The notes below the pieces were generated by a model, which saw only the letters and a program-made list of their open reading frames with translations, was not told where the DNA came from and did no database searches. Position numbers and translations under genes: made by a program. Of a DNA stretch of 47,205 bases, positions 8,753 to 18,200 are shown piece by piece. The DNA comes from Candidatus Cloacimonadota bacterium (lineage in GTDB: Bacteria; Cloacimonadota; Cloacimonadia; Cloacimonadales; JAIOQZ01), in the NCBI GenBank assembly GCA_021108395.1, contig JAIOQZ010000007.1, positions 1-47,205 on the forward strand, written 5' to 3'. Each line of letters begins with the position of its first letter. The stretch's first letter is position 1.

Positions 8753-10255
8753 TCAATTGTTTTGTCCGCTGCGGCCACGCCGAGCGGCCATCATCTGTCG
8801 CAGCATGTCCATCATATTGGCTCGTTCGCTGGGCGAGAGAAACCCGCTGACAACCAGCGACACCAACCATGCAGCCACCAACCCAAGCTTCATCGCCAGC
8901 ATCGGCCAGAATCCGGGCGCCCATGTTTGCAGGAGGTAGTATCCAGCCACGGCAACAGCGGTGAGCGCCGCCAGAGAAGCCAGCCGCCGCCACTCGTAGT
9001 GAATGAAGTAGTGGTGTTGTGCCAGCGCGAAGGCCAGCAGCAGGTTCACGCCATGCGAGCAGAACGTGGCCCAGGCGGCGCCATACATGCCCCAACGCGG
9101 GATGAGCAAAGCATTGAGCAAGATGTTGAGCACACCTGCGCACACAGTGGCCAGCGGCATCAGTTTGACCGCCTTTTTCGTATAGAACACCTGTGTGGCG
9201 GCCAGCATATACAAACCATACAACAAGTAGGCAAACACAAACACAGGCACCAGTGGCGCTGCGGCGAAATATGATTCCGAGAATGTGAAAAGCTGCACCA
9301 TCTCGCGGCTGAACAGCGTGATGCAAAGGGCCACAAGCAGCATTGCCATCAGCCAGTAAGTGGTGAGACGGGCGAAAATGGGCTTGGCGTCAACCTGGTG
9401 CGAGGTTGCGGTTTTCATGAAAAAGGGGTGCCAGGACATATTGACGGAATAGACGATAATGCTCATTATCGAGCCGAATTTGAAGGCGACGCTATAAATG
9501 CCGGTGGTGTCGAGGCCGCGCATTTGGGTGAGAAAGAATTTGTCGGTTATCTGTAACACTACAATGGCCAGCGTGTGCGGCAGCAATGGCAAGGCATAGC
9601 GCAAAGCTTCCCGCAGGCGCTTCCAGTCGATGCACAGGTGCACCCGACGCAGCAGCAGCCACAGGGCAATGGCAGCGCTCACAGCCGCCACGATGAGATC
9701 GGCGGCCACCTTGCCCAGGGTTCCCTGGCGCAGCGCTCCCACGCTCAGTGCCACAAGCCCCACCGTCAGCACCAGCCGCCCGATGTTGAGCACGGCGAAC
9801 CACCACGACTTCTGCCGCACCCGAAAGATGATCTGCTGCTGGTTGAAAAACACCATGCACAGCGATGTGCCCAGCGCAATGGCTACATATGGATAGAAAT
9901 CGACGCCGGGAAGTAGGCGGGCAAACAGCCACGGTCCCACCAGAACCATAATGGCGGTGAGGGTGAGGCTCCAGGCCGCGATAAATAACAGCGTCGTGCC
10001 CAGAAAGCGGCGTTGTTCACGCGAGTTTTCCTCGAAATCGAACCAGAAGCGCGACCATGTAACCGTCAACCCGAAGGCGAACAGCACATTGAACAGTTGC
10101 ACCAGTGACTGCACGTTGGCCACGAGACCGTATTGCTCGGTAGTGAGCCAGGCTGTGAGCAGGGGGATGAGCACAAAGCCCATCGCGCTTCCCGCAACCG
10201 TGGAGATGGTGTAGATAATGCTGTGCAGGCCGACTTCTCTGATGTAATGACGCAT
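8753..10255 (-). CDS. Polysaccharide/lipid-linked oligosaccharide flippase (Wzx-like, MOP superfamily)
   Basis: 500 residues with about 12-14 hydrophobic helices spread over the whole length. The N-terminal helix pattern (STVAGSAMGFVLIPLLTAWLTTEQYGLVANV) is typical of the polysaccharide biosynthesis/MurJ-Wzx branch of the MOP superfamily. The expected role is moving a lipid-linked glycan across the inner membrane. AAGGAGC precedes the ATG. The gene diverges from a GT4 glycosyltransferase and a sulfotransferase, which supports a surface glycan role. It is the first gene of the leftward operon that continues into the UvrC-like gene 30 bp downstream. Substrate unknown. Confidence 0.85.
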   Translation of the reverse strand: MRHYIREVGLHSIIYTISTVAGSAMGFVLIPLLTAWLTTEQYGLVANVQSLVQLFNVLFAFGLTVTWSRFWFDFEENSREQRRFLGTTLLFIAAWSLTLTAIMVLVGPWLFARLLPGVDFYPYVAIALGTSLCMVFFNQQQIIFRVRQKSWWFAVLNIGRLVLTVGLVALSVGALRQGTLGKVAADLIVAAVSAAIALWLLLRRVHLCIDWKRLREALRYALPLLPHTLAIVVLQITDKFFLTQMRGLDTTGIYSVAFKFGSIMSIIVYSVNMSWHPFFMKTATSHQVDAKPIFARLTTYWLMAMLLVALCITLFSREMVQLFTFSESYFAAAPLVPVFVFAYLLYGLYMLAATQVFYTKKAVKLMPLATVCAGVLNILLNALLIPRWGMYGAAWATFCSHGVNLLLAFALAQHHYFIHYEWRRLASLAALTAVAVAGYYLLQTWAPGFWPMLAMKLGLVAAWLVSLVVSGFLSPSERANMMDMLRQMMAARRGRSGQNN

Positions 10256-10375
10256 CGCCGCTCCTTGCGTTCCACCATCTGCAATTTGCCTGCGGCGTCA
10301 AGTTTTCCGCGACTCGACGACTCGACCGAGCGGAATTTACTTGCCTGCTGTGACGCCCGACATCAAGCTGGTTGC

Positions 10376-11401
10376 ATGAACAATCAATCAGGCTCACGCA
10401 AACGTTGTCTATATGTTTACCCGACGACGGCGCCGTTCATCGACAACGATGCAAAGGTGTTGCGTCGGCGTTACGAGGTCGTCGAGTATCGGGTGAAACT
10501 TTCCAAAAACCCGTTCAAGCTGGCCCTGGCGCTGCTGCGCTATGGCGCTTTCCTTTGTCGTGAACTGCCCCGCGCTGACCTTGTTTTCGCCTGGTTCGCC
10601 GACTATCATTCCCTGCTGGACGCCTGGCTGGCGCGGCTCTGGCGCAAGCCGGTGTTTCGCGTGGTGGGCGGCTACGAGGTGGAGTACATTCCTCGTCTGG
10701 GCTATGGCGGACTGAAGAACCCCTTGCGCGCTTTCTGCGTAACGCAGGCCCTGCAAACGGCTGCGCGCCTGCTGTGCGTAAGCCGCCACACTCTGCACAA
10801 GACACTGCCGCTCATCACGCACGCTCGCTGGGAAGTGCTCTATAACGGCGTCGATCCGGCCGATTTCCGCCAGCGCGAAGGTTTGCCGTTCGAGCGGCGG
10901 AGCGGCTTTCTCACGGTGGGCAATTTCGACTGCGAGCAGTACATGCTGCGCAAAGGCATCGACCGCCTGGGCGAACTGGCGCGTGCTTTGCCTCACGAGA
11001 CGTTCACCATAGTGGGGGTGAGGCCCTGGCTGAACAGCCCCACAATGGACAGCCTGCCGTCCAACGTGGCCAAGCGTGACTATGTGCCCCTGGCCGAGTT
11101 GCAGGGGTATTACGAATCGGCGCGGTGGTATTTGCAGCTATCAGAGTCCGAGAGCTTTGGGGTGGCGGTGCTCGAGGCGCTCAGTTTCGGTTGCGTCACG
11201 GTCATCTCCAACAAGGCCGCCTTGCCAGAAATCTTTGCCGAAGCGAGCGTGGTGCTCGATACAGACAAGCTGGTGGACAACATGGACGAAGTTATCTCCG
11301 TGCTTAGTTCCGCTCGCTCCGACACCGCTGCCGCCGCGCAGTTGCTCGACCGCTATGACATTGCCCGTCGCTATGCTCGGCTCGAGGAAATCCTCCCATG
11401 A
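10376..11401 (+). CDS. GT-B fold glycosyltransferase, family 4-like
   Basis: 341 residues from ATG 10376. The frame is open further upstream, but that part runs antisense over the flippase promoter and 5' end. The N-terminal half holds GGYEVEYIPRLGYG in place of the usual GT4 acceptor loop. The C-terminal half has the nucleotide-sugar site, SESESFGVAVLEALSFG with the E-x7-E pattern, followed by AALPEIF. No strong Shine-Dalgarno is visible. The stop overlaps the sulfotransferase start (ATGA), so the two are co-translated. The product probably adds a sugar to a lipid-linked or protein-linked glycan handled by the adjacent flippase. Confidence 0.85.
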   Translation: MNNQSGSRKRCLYVYPTTAPFIDNDAKVLRRRYEVVEYRVKLSKNPFKLALALLRYGAFLCRELPRADLVFAWFADYHSLLDAWLARLWRKPVFRVVGGYEVEYIPRLGYGGLKNPLRAFCVTQALQTAARLLCVSRHTLHKTLPLITHARWEVLYNGVDPADFRQREGLPFERRSGFLTVGNFDCEQYMLRKGIDRLGELARALPHETFTIVGVRPWLNSPTMDSLPSNVAKRDYVPLAELQGYYESARWYLQLSESESFGVAVLEALSFGCVTVISNKAALPEIFAEASVVLDTDKLVDNMDEVISVLSSARSDTAAAAQLLDRYDIARRYARLEEILP

Positions 11402-12231
11402 AGCCGTTGCGCCAGGCATTGAGCCGCCGCAATATGTCGATGACAGCCCGCAGGCTGGCCTATAGCCTTCATCGACTGGCCGCAACGCCACTGGTCAGCG
11501 TGAATCAGTCTCCGGTGTTTGTGCTGGGCAACCAGAAATGCGGCACCACAGCCATCGCAGACCTGCTGGCAAAGCAGGCCAAGCGCTCTGTAACACTGGA
11601 CATACCGGCGCTGGCCAGTACGCTCCCGCTTGAACTCATCGCCGGAGAAACCTCGCTGAACGAAGTAGTTCATCGCAATCGTTTCGAGTTTTCCCGCGTG
11701 ATTATCAAAGAGCCCTGGCTCACCTTCATCTGGGACGACCTCGTGCGCCTGTTTCCCCAGGCGAGAACGCTGTTCATTGTGCGTGACCCCCGTCAGAACG
11801 CCCGCAGCATCCTCAACCGACTGGGGCTGCCCGGCAATCTCGACTGCCTGCCGGAGACGGCGCTGGACACGATGAAGCCCGGCTGGTGGGCTGTGTTTAC
11901 TCTGGAATGCAGGGAAAGAGGCGAGACGGTGCACTATGTGGATGCGCTGGCGCATCGTTGGAATCGTGCGGTGGAGGCGTATTTCGAGCATGAAGAAAAA
12001 ACGCTGCTGCTGCGCTACGAGGATTTCGTGGCCGACAAAACAGGAACGCTGAGGGCTGTCGCCGAGGAGCTGAAGCTGCCTGTCTCCAGAAACGTTGGCA
12101 ACCTGGTGAATCGACAGTACCAGCCGTGTGGAAATCGTTCGGTATCACCAGAAGAGTTTTTCGGGGCGAAGAATCTGGCGCGTCTCGAGGCTATCTGTGC
12201 CGGACATCTGGAACAATTTGGTTATAGTTGA
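11398..12231 (+). CDS. PAPS-dependent sulfotransferase family protein
   Basis: 277 residues. The PAPS 5'-phosphosulfate loop is GNQKCGTTAI at residues 44-53, and the 3'-phosphate site is FIVRDPRQNARSIL further on; LLRYEDFV is the usual late conserved block. Together these define the sulfotransferase fold that transfers sulfate from PAPS to a hydroxyl or amine. The 4-bp ATGA overlap with the glycosyltransferase gene suggests that the sugar added there, or the same glycan, is sulfated. The 3' end overlaps the convergent RsbW-like gene by 10 bp. No PAPS synthesis genes are in the window. Confidence 0.85.
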   Translation: MKPLRQALSRRNMSMTARRLAYSLHRLAATPLVSVNQSPVFVLGNQKCGTTAIADLLAKQAKRSVTLDIPALASTLPLELIAGETSLNEVVHRNRFEFSRVIIKEPWLTFIWDDLVRLFPQARTLFIVRDPRQNARSILNRLGLPGNLDCLPETALDTMKPGWWAVFTLECRERGETVHYVDALAHRWNRAVEAYFEHEEKTLLLRYEDFVADKTGTLRAVAEELKLPVSRNVGNLVNRQYQPCGNRSVSPEEFFGAKNLARLEAICAGHLEQFGYS

Positions 12232-12722
12232 GCAGAGTCTCCCATCTCCATGCGCACAGCCAGGCGGTTTCTGCCGTCTCGTCTTTCATAGCGCATTCGG
12301 CTGACCAGTTTGCGTACAATGAAGATGCCCAGCCCGCCGATGGGGCGTTCGTGGATTGGGCTGTCGAGGTCGGGGTCAGGGACTTGCAGTGGGTCGAACT
12401 CGATACCTTCGTCAATCACCATTATATCGAGATGTTTATCGTGAATCTCGAGGCAGACGTGAATCTCGCGTTTTCCGAAGATGTGTGTTTCGGGTTTTTC
12501 GTAGGTGTGCATTTCACGTTCTTTGCAGACGTGTATTTCGCGTCCTTTGGAACTGACGTCACTGTAGTGAATAATGTTGGAAATAAGCTCATCGAGTACG
12601 AGATTGGTGTTGAGCATCGTGCGCGTAGGCAGCGGCAGTCTCTCAATTTCGCCATGCATGCGCGTGATTTCGGGCAATCTGTACCCCAAACGGTACTCAT
12701 ATATTTCCGGCATGTTTATCAT
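12222..12722 (-). CDS. RsbW/SpoIIAB-type ATP-binding protein with internal 8-residue tandem repeat
   Basis: 166 residues. GHKL ATPase motifs are the N-box LVLDELISNIIHY (Glu45, Asn49), the G1 box VIDEGIEFDP (about 103-110) and the G2 GGLGIFIVRKL (129-139), as in anti-sigma factor serine kinases. Between the N-box and G1 lie four to five copies of an 8-residue unit (residues 57-94), where relatives have one beta hairpin. The start is set by the promoter at 12745-12772, which puts transcription start near 12738, and by AGGAG four bases before this ATG; an in-frame TTG and ATG further upstream fall at or before the transcript start. No anti-anti-sigma or sigma factor is adjacent. Role inferred: partner-switching signalling. 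Confidence 0.85.
   Translation of the reverse strand: MINMPEIYEYRLGYRLPEITRMHGEIERLPLPTRTMLNTNLVLDELISNIIHYSDVSSKGREIHVCKEREMHTYEKPETHIFGKREIHVCLEIHDKHLDIMVIDEGIEFDPLQVPDPDLDSPIHERPIGGLGIFIVRKLVSRMRYERRDGRNRLAVRMEMGDSAQL
12459..12554 (-). repeat. 24-bp tandem repeat (4 units) inside the RsbW-like gene
   Basis: Four in-register 24-bp units, read leftward from 12554, encode SSKGREIH, VCKEREMH, TYEKPETH and IFGKREIH. A shortened fifth unit (12441-12458, VCLEIH) follows. The units have diverged at third positions and in residues, so this is not a fresh slippage product, but the strict 24-bp period shows tandem origin. Confidence 0.9.
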
Positions 12723-12744
12723 ATTACTCCTGGACATTTCCAAA

Positions 12745-12772
12745 AGTATATTCGGTTCAGGTAGTAGGGCAA
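12745..12772 (-). promoter_or_regulatory. Promoter of the RsbW-like gene
   Basis: On the minus strand TTGCCC (12772-12767) and TATACT (12750-12745) are 16 bases apart, preceded by an A-tract. The predicted start near 12738 leaves a leader of about 16 bases that contains AGGAG. Confidence 0.6.
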
Positions 12773-12819
12773 GCTTTTTTTTATCAGTTTATGCTTGTGG
12801 GCGTTGCAAAAAAAGCTTG
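12770..12819. repeat. 12-bp inverted repeat between divergent promoters
   Basis: Perfect arms CAAGCTTTTTTT (12770-12781) and AAAAAAAGCTTG (12808-12819) are separated by 26 bases. Each arm ends in the -35 region of an outward-facing promoter, so the repeat may reflect two symmetric A-tract (UP-like) elements or a shared regulator site. Confidence 0.6.
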
Positions 12820-12843
12820 TCAATGAACGCATGGCTCTATCAT
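12817..12843 (+). promoter_or_regulatory. Possible hutI promoter
   Basis: TTGTCA (12817-12822) follows an A7GC tract. The best -10 is TATCAT (12838-12843) at a short 15-base spacing. It is weaker than its divergent counterpart. Confidence 0.35.
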
Positions 12844-12876
12844 GGTTCTGATTGTTGAGACACAGAAGGAGAAAAC

Positions 12877-14142
12877 ATGAAGGTTGACCTGTTAATACAC
12901 AATGCGTCCGAGTTGCTGACACTGGCAGGCCCGCAGCGTGCTCGTCGCGGCGAGGAGATGAGCGATCTCGCCATCGTCGCCGGTGGTTCGGTGGCTGTGG
13001 ACGCCGGCCTTATCATCGACGTGGGTTCCGCTTCTCAGCTTGCCGACCGCTATCATCCACTGCGCACAATCGATGCTTCCGGTAAGGTGGTGATGCCTGG
13101 TTTCGTCGATCCGCACACCCACCCGGTGTTTGTTCACACCCGCGAAAACGAGTTCGAGATGCGGGTGCAGGGCAAGAGCTACGTCGAGATTTCGCAGAGT
13201 GGCGGTGGCATCCGCAGCAGCATCAACGCAGTACGCGAGGCGAGCGAGGACGAACTGTTCGAGTTGGCGTTGCGCCGTGTGCGCCGCATGATTTGCCAGG
13301 GAACCACCACGCTCGAAGCCAAGAGCGGCTATGGGCTTTCCACCGACAGCGAGATGAAAATGCTGCGCGTCATCCGGCGGCTCGACGAAGCCCTGCCCAT
13401 CGACATCGTGCCCACGTTCCTGGGCGCGCACGAGTTTCCCGTAGAATTCAAGGATGACCACGAAGCATACATAAGCATTTTGTGCGACGAGATGCTGCCT
13501 GCCGTGAGCCGTGAAGGCCTGGCGGAGTATTGCGACATCTTCACCGAAGCGCATGTATATTCGGTCGAGGAATCGCGTCGCGTATTGAACCGCGCAAAGG
13601 AACTGGGACTGCGCATTCGCATGCACGCCGACGAGATTGAGCCGATCGGCGGGGCGGAGCTGGCCGCCGAAGTTGGCGCTGTCAGCGCCGATCATCTGGG
13701 CGCAGCCAGCGATGAGGGCATCATTGCCATGCGAGACGCAGGCGTCATTGCCGTTCTGTTGCCCGGCACCATTTTCAGCCTGGGCCTACCCAACTATGCC
13801 CGTGCCCGCGACATGATCGCCGCCGGACTGCCCGTAGCATTAGCCACAGATTATAACCCCGGAAGCTGCAACTGCGACAGCATGTCGTTCATCATTACGC
13901 TGGCCTGCCTGCAAATGAAAATGAACGTGGCCGAGGCCATCACGGCCGCCACCGTGAACGCCGCCTGGTCGCTGGACATGGGCGACAAGGTGGGCGCCAT
14001 CGAGGTGGGAAAGCAGGCCGACATCCTTGTGATGGACATGCCCGGCTATCGCTTCCTGCCCTATCATTTCGGCTCAAGCAGCGTCGAAACGGTCATCAAA
14101 AACGGCTCACTTTTTGTAAAAAATGAGATCAAAAACTTTTAA
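12877..14142 (+). CDS. hutI: Imidazolonepropionase (histidine degradation)
   Basis: 421 residues, normal family length. It hydrolyses imidazolonepropionate to N-formimino-glutamate, the third step of histidine catabolism. Amidohydrolase motifs are HTH (H80, H82), the substrate block QSGGGI and TTLEAKSGYG, metal or catalytic H250 in MHADEIEP, H273 in SADHLG, and D325 in TDYNPGSCNCDSM. The start is preceded by AGAAGGAGA. hutH and hutU are not adjacent. The last dozen codons, ending KNEIKNF, are encoded by the hairpin and conserved block of the intergenic repeat family at 14106-14377, so the element has set the exact C-terminus. Confidence 0.97.
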   Translation: MKVDLLIHNASELLTLAGPQRARRGEEMSDLAIVAGGSVAVDAGLIIDVGSASQLADRYHPLRTIDASGKVVMPGFVDPHTHPVFVHTRENEFEMRVQGKSYVEISQSGGGIRSSINAVREASEDELFELALRRVRRMICQGTTTLEAKSGYGLSTDSEMKMLRVIRRLDEALPIDIVPTFLGAHEFPVEFKDDHEAYISILCDEMLPAVSREGLAEYCDIFTEAHVYSVEESRRVLNRAKELGLRIRMHADEIEPIGGAELAAEVGAVSADHLGAASDEGIIAMRDAGVIAVLLPGTIFSLGLPNYARARDMIAAGLPVALATDYNPGSCNCDSMSFIITLACLQMKMNVAEAITAATVNAAWSLDMGDKVGAIEVGKQADILVMDMPGYRFLPYHFGSSSVETVIKNGSLFVKNEIKNF

Positions 14143-14377
14143 CGGATACTGCGTATCCTGTGTACAAGGAATTAATATTTCGTCATATATTTATTTACTT
14201 TTTTAATGTAAGAGCAAAAAGCTTTGACGGATACTATGTATCCTATGTACTGACCATTAATTCTTGAGAGACAAGGATGCGTAGTATCCAGTCATGTAGT
14301 GAAACGAAGTGACTTTTCAAAAAGAGTTTTTGATCAAACTTTTTGCAAAAAGTTTGTGGGGGTAGGGGCGAAGCCCC
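14106..14377. repeat. Composite intergenic inverted-repeat element A (five hairpins)
   Basis: It contains a CTCAC-T5/A5-TGAG hairpin (14106-14127, inside the hutI 3' end), GGATAC-TGC-GTATCC (14144-14158), GGATAC-TAT-GTATCC (14229-14243), GGATGC-GTA-GTATCC (14275-14289), a 22-bp perfect palindrome with arms CAAACTTTTT (14335-14356), and GGGGC-GAA-GCCCC (14365-14377). The block AAAAACTTTT precedes the first dyad, and its reverse complement lies before the palindrome, so the two halves point inward to an AT-rich centre. The same parts occur in the same order at 18311-18470. The element could act as a terminator array, a REP/MITE-like repeat, or both. Confidence 0.75.
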
Positions 14378-14382
14378 ATCTT

Positions 14383-15282
14383 ATGAGCGAATTATATTCG
14401 GACAGCAGCAGCACCCGCTGGAAGGTGGGGTTGGTCACCATTTTCTGCTTGGCCATACTCGTATTGGGTTATGCCTGGTTACGCGAATGGCTTGACCACA
14501 AAGAATACACCTCGTTCACTGTGTGGTTTCCCAACGCCAACGGCATCGAGCCTGGCGACGACGTGGCGGTGAACGGCGTAAAGGTGGGCCGTGTGGAAGA
14601 TATGGTCGTGGTGGTTGATGGCGTGAACATCACCCTGAAGGCTCACCTCGAATATGCGCTGCTCGAAGGCACAGTGTTTATGCTCAAGGAATCCAACCTC
14701 ATGGGCGATATGATAGTAGAGATACTCCCTGGCGACGGCCCGAACGAACTCGTCTTCGAGCCGGTTCCGCGAGGGCGGCTGCAAACAGGCCTCAGCGGAT
14801 TTATCGCCAATGTTGACAGCCTGGTCGAGCGTATCGAGGGCCTGCTGGGTCGGTTGGGACACAAGAATGGCCTGCTGGCCTCGTTGCAGAATGCCGCCGA
14901 CAGCACGAGTGCCCTCATGGGCACATTGCACTCCACAGTCCGCGAGAACCGCCCACCGCTGCACGAGGCGCTATCGAGCCTGGCGGCAGCGACGCGCCAG
15001 GCCTCGAACATGTTGCGCGAGGACGGCGCTGTGGACAGTACACTGGCCGCCATGCCCCAATTGACAGGCCAGGCCCTGCGAACTCTCGATCGGCTCGAGA
15101 GCGCCGCCGCCGAGCTGGAAGGGTTGGCGCGCGATGTGCGTCAGGGCGAGGGTACCGCAGGTCAACTGGTGGGTGACGACAAACTGTATGAGCAAATGCT
15201 TCGCGTCACCACACAGTTGGACTCGCTTTTGAAAGACATAAAACGCGACCCCAAACGATACTTCGAGATAAAAGTTTTTTAA
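14383..15282 (+). CDS. MCE (MlaD-like) phospholipid-transport protein
   Basis: 299 residues. One N-terminal membrane helix (about 16-36, VGLVTIFCLAILVLGYAW) anchors a periplasmic MCE domain (about 45-120) with the typical IEPGDDVAVNGVKVGRVEDM. The remainder is a predicted helical region (VDSLVERIEGLLGRL, RTLDRLESAAAELEGLARDV). MCE proteins form hexameric rings that carry lipids between membranes. The frame is open 28 codons upstream, but that part is the intergenic repeat; the ATG at 14383 directly after the GGGGC hairpin is chosen, without a clear Shine-Dalgarno. MlaE- and MlaF-like permease and ATPase genes are absent from the window. The next gene, 10 bp on, encodes an outer-membrane barrel fusion. 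Confidence 0.85.
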   Translation: MSELYSDSSSTRWKVGLVTIFCLAILVLGYAWLREWLDHKEYTSFTVWFPNANGIEPGDDVAVNGVKVGRVEDMVVVVDGVNITLKAHLEYALLEGTVFMLKESNLMGDMIVEILPGDGPNELVFEPVPRGRLQTGLSGFIANVDSLVERIEGLLGRLGHKNGLLASLQNAADSTSALMGTLHSTVRENRPPLHEALSSLAAATRQASNMLREDGAVDSTLAAMPQLTGQALRTLDRLESAAAELEGLARDVRQGEGTAGQLVGDDKLYEQMLRVTTQLDSLLKDIKRDPKRYFEIKVF

Positions 15283-15292
15283 CGGAGACACA

Positions 15293-18200
15293 ATGCTGCG
15301 AAATTTAACGCTGGCGCTGTTGATGCTGGCCTGCCTGGCGCCGCTGGCCGCTATCTACTACGGACAGAACAAGGTGCAAACAGAAAAGGTCGAGTGGTCG
15401 GTCATCGAGACAAAGCACTTCGACATCTACTATGGCAAGGGTGAAGACACCTTTGGCCAGATTGCCGCGCTCATGTCCGAAGAGGCCTATTATTACCTCA
15501 AGCGCGACTTCGGGCAGCCCATCCGCAATCGCATTCCCATCATTTTTTACGAATCCAAGAGCCAGTTTCAGGCCACCAACATAATCCTGCCGCTGTTGAG
15601 CGAAGGGGTTGGCGGGTTCACCGAATATACCAAGAGCCGAGTGGTCATTCCGTTCGACGGCAGCTACCGCAAGCTCGAAGAGGTTTTGGTTCACGAGTTG
15701 ACTCACGCCTACGTCAACGCCATCAACAGTACATTTTCCGGCAACCTCATGAGTATGACGGGCTTCTACTTTCCCTTCTGGTTCCAGGAAGGGCTACCCG
15801 AGTTTGAGGCGATTGGCGGCAGCGACAACTTCAACAACATGTTCGTCATCGACATGACCCTGAACGACTATCTGGGCGATCTTGATGATATTGGCGGCTT
15901 CTATGCCTATCGCGCCGGTGAGTCGTTTTTGACCTTCATCGGCAGCAAGTGGGGCCGCGAAAAAGTAATGGAGTTGTTCTACGCCGCACGTGTCTCCCGC
16001 GATTTGGACACGGCCTGCGAGAAGGTGTTCGGCATGAACTTCCGCGACATCCAGCTTCGCTGGCGCAACTGGCTCAAGCGTGAGTACTTTCCGGCCATCG
16101 TCAACTACGACGTGCCCTACGAAAAGTATGAAAAACGCACCGACCATGAAGAAACAATGACCTACATGCACTATGCGCCCCGATTCTCCCCCGATGGCCG
16201 TCGCTACCTCTATTTCAATAATCACAACATGCGAACCAGCATCTGGGAAGGCTCGACGCTGGGTATCCGCGAGGACGAACTCGTGCTCAAGGGTGAAACC
16301 ACGCCGCGCTTCGAGGAATTTCACATCCTGCGCAACAACATCGCCTGGTACCCCGACAGTCAACGCTTCGCCTTTGTCGCCGAGGCTACCGGGGGCGACC
16401 GTATCTATGTGATGGACATAGACAGCCACAAGGTGCTGGACACATACACATTCCCTCAGTTGGACAATATCTACGAAATCGACATATCTCACGACGGACG
16501 TCGCATCGTCTTTGCCGGCCAGCAAGACATGGCCACCGACATCTACGTTTTCGATATCGACTCAGGCGATCTGAGCCAGCTCACCGATGACCGCTATAAC
16601 GAAGCTTCGCCCCGCTGGTCACCAAACGACAGCCTCATCGCTTTCAGCTCGGAGCGCTCTGTCAACCCAGACACCACAGCTCATGTTTTCTATGGCCTCA
16701 ATCAGGACGTCTTCTATTATGACCTCGGCGAGGAAACGTTTTACCAGGTGACAGACGACTCGTGGAACAACTACTCGCCCATGTGGAACAACACCGGCTC
16801 GATGCTGCTTTTCATCACAGAGAGCGACAACATCGCCAACTACGAGGCTATCGAGCTCGACTCAGGCCGACGGGCTCGCGTTACCAATATTCTATGCGGC
16901 GTGTTTACTGGCGATCTCAGCGCCACCAACGAGCAGCTTGTGTTCGCCTGTTTCTTCAACAACGGCTGGGACATCTACATGGGATCGAACCCTCTGGCCG
17001 ACCTCGAATTCGAGCCGTATCACACGCCACAGCCGGTGCAGCCTCAGGAAGAATTTTACAGCCGCTTCGACATCAACCGCTACCAGTATTTTGGGCGTAC
17101 GAACGGCAAGTTCAAGCGCGAGCTTCCATCCCTTGATAACCGTAATGTGAGCACATTCGATTTTGGTGACGTGGTTGCCCGCGACAGCCTGCGCAAACAG
17201 TGGAATCGCAGTTTCGACCGCAAGCCGGACACAATGGACAACCCTCCCGCTGTTGTACCCTTCAAGCTGCGGTTCTCGCTCGACCGGCTGTGGGGCGGCA
17301 TGGCCTATTCGCCTTCTGCCGGCGCCTTCGGGTATGTGCAGTTCAGCATGAGCGACCTGATGGGCGATCACGCCTTTGGGGCGCATGTGGCCTTCAACGG
17401 CGAGTTCGAGTACAGTGACATCATCTTCAACTATCTGTGGCTGTCTCACCGCATCGACTGGGGGTTCGGCGCGTTTCACCTCAACGATTCCTACTATTAC
17501 GAAGATTTGTTCTACGATGAAGATGGGAACCTCTACGACGGTAAAGAGATGGATCGTCGCTACGGCGCCTACGCTGCGGCCATTTACCCCTTGAACCGCT
17601 TCTGGCGCGTCTCGCTGGAAAACCTCTTCTACATGCGGCAGATTCAGCTCTACAGTTGGGATGAGAACAACGACGAGTGGGATTATCATTCTCAACTGGA
17701 CGAAGAATTGGTGTACAGCCCTTCTTTGTCTGTGGTGCACGACAATTCTCTTTTCGGCTCGACTGGGCCCGTTTCTGGGTGGCGTGGAGCGGCAGTGCTC
17801 AACAAGAGCTTTTCGAATGAATACGAATATCTCACCGGTTACACCGACAATAGATTTTACCTGCTGTTCGCCAACCGCTACTCGCTTGCCACGCGCTTGC
17901 TTGGCAGCGCCAGCATTGGCGACAACCCACAGAAATTCTCATTGAACGGCTTCAGCGGGGTTCGCGGTTACGACGAAGACGACGAGGGTACCCGCAAAGC
18001 GCTGGCGACTGCCGAGCTGCGCTTCCCGTTCATCGACTACCTGCACATCAGCTTTCCGCTCCCGCTGGCGCTCTATCAGTTGCGTGGCAGCGCCTTCATA
18101 GACGCTGGCGCCGTGTGGAGCGTTGACGACGTCTTCAGGGGATCGAATCATGGCAGGCTGGATGACGTGAAAATGGGGTTCGGATTCGGGCCGCGGCTCA

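Noticed and set aside
10133-10375. 81-codon N-terminal extension of the GT4 glycosyltransferase
   Set aside because: It runs antisense over the flippase 5' end and promoter region and does not resemble the family N-terminus.
12441-12554. Tandem 24-bp units as a possible CRISPR-like array
   Set aside because: There are no spacers, the period is contiguous, and the units lie in frame inside a recognisable ATPase domain.
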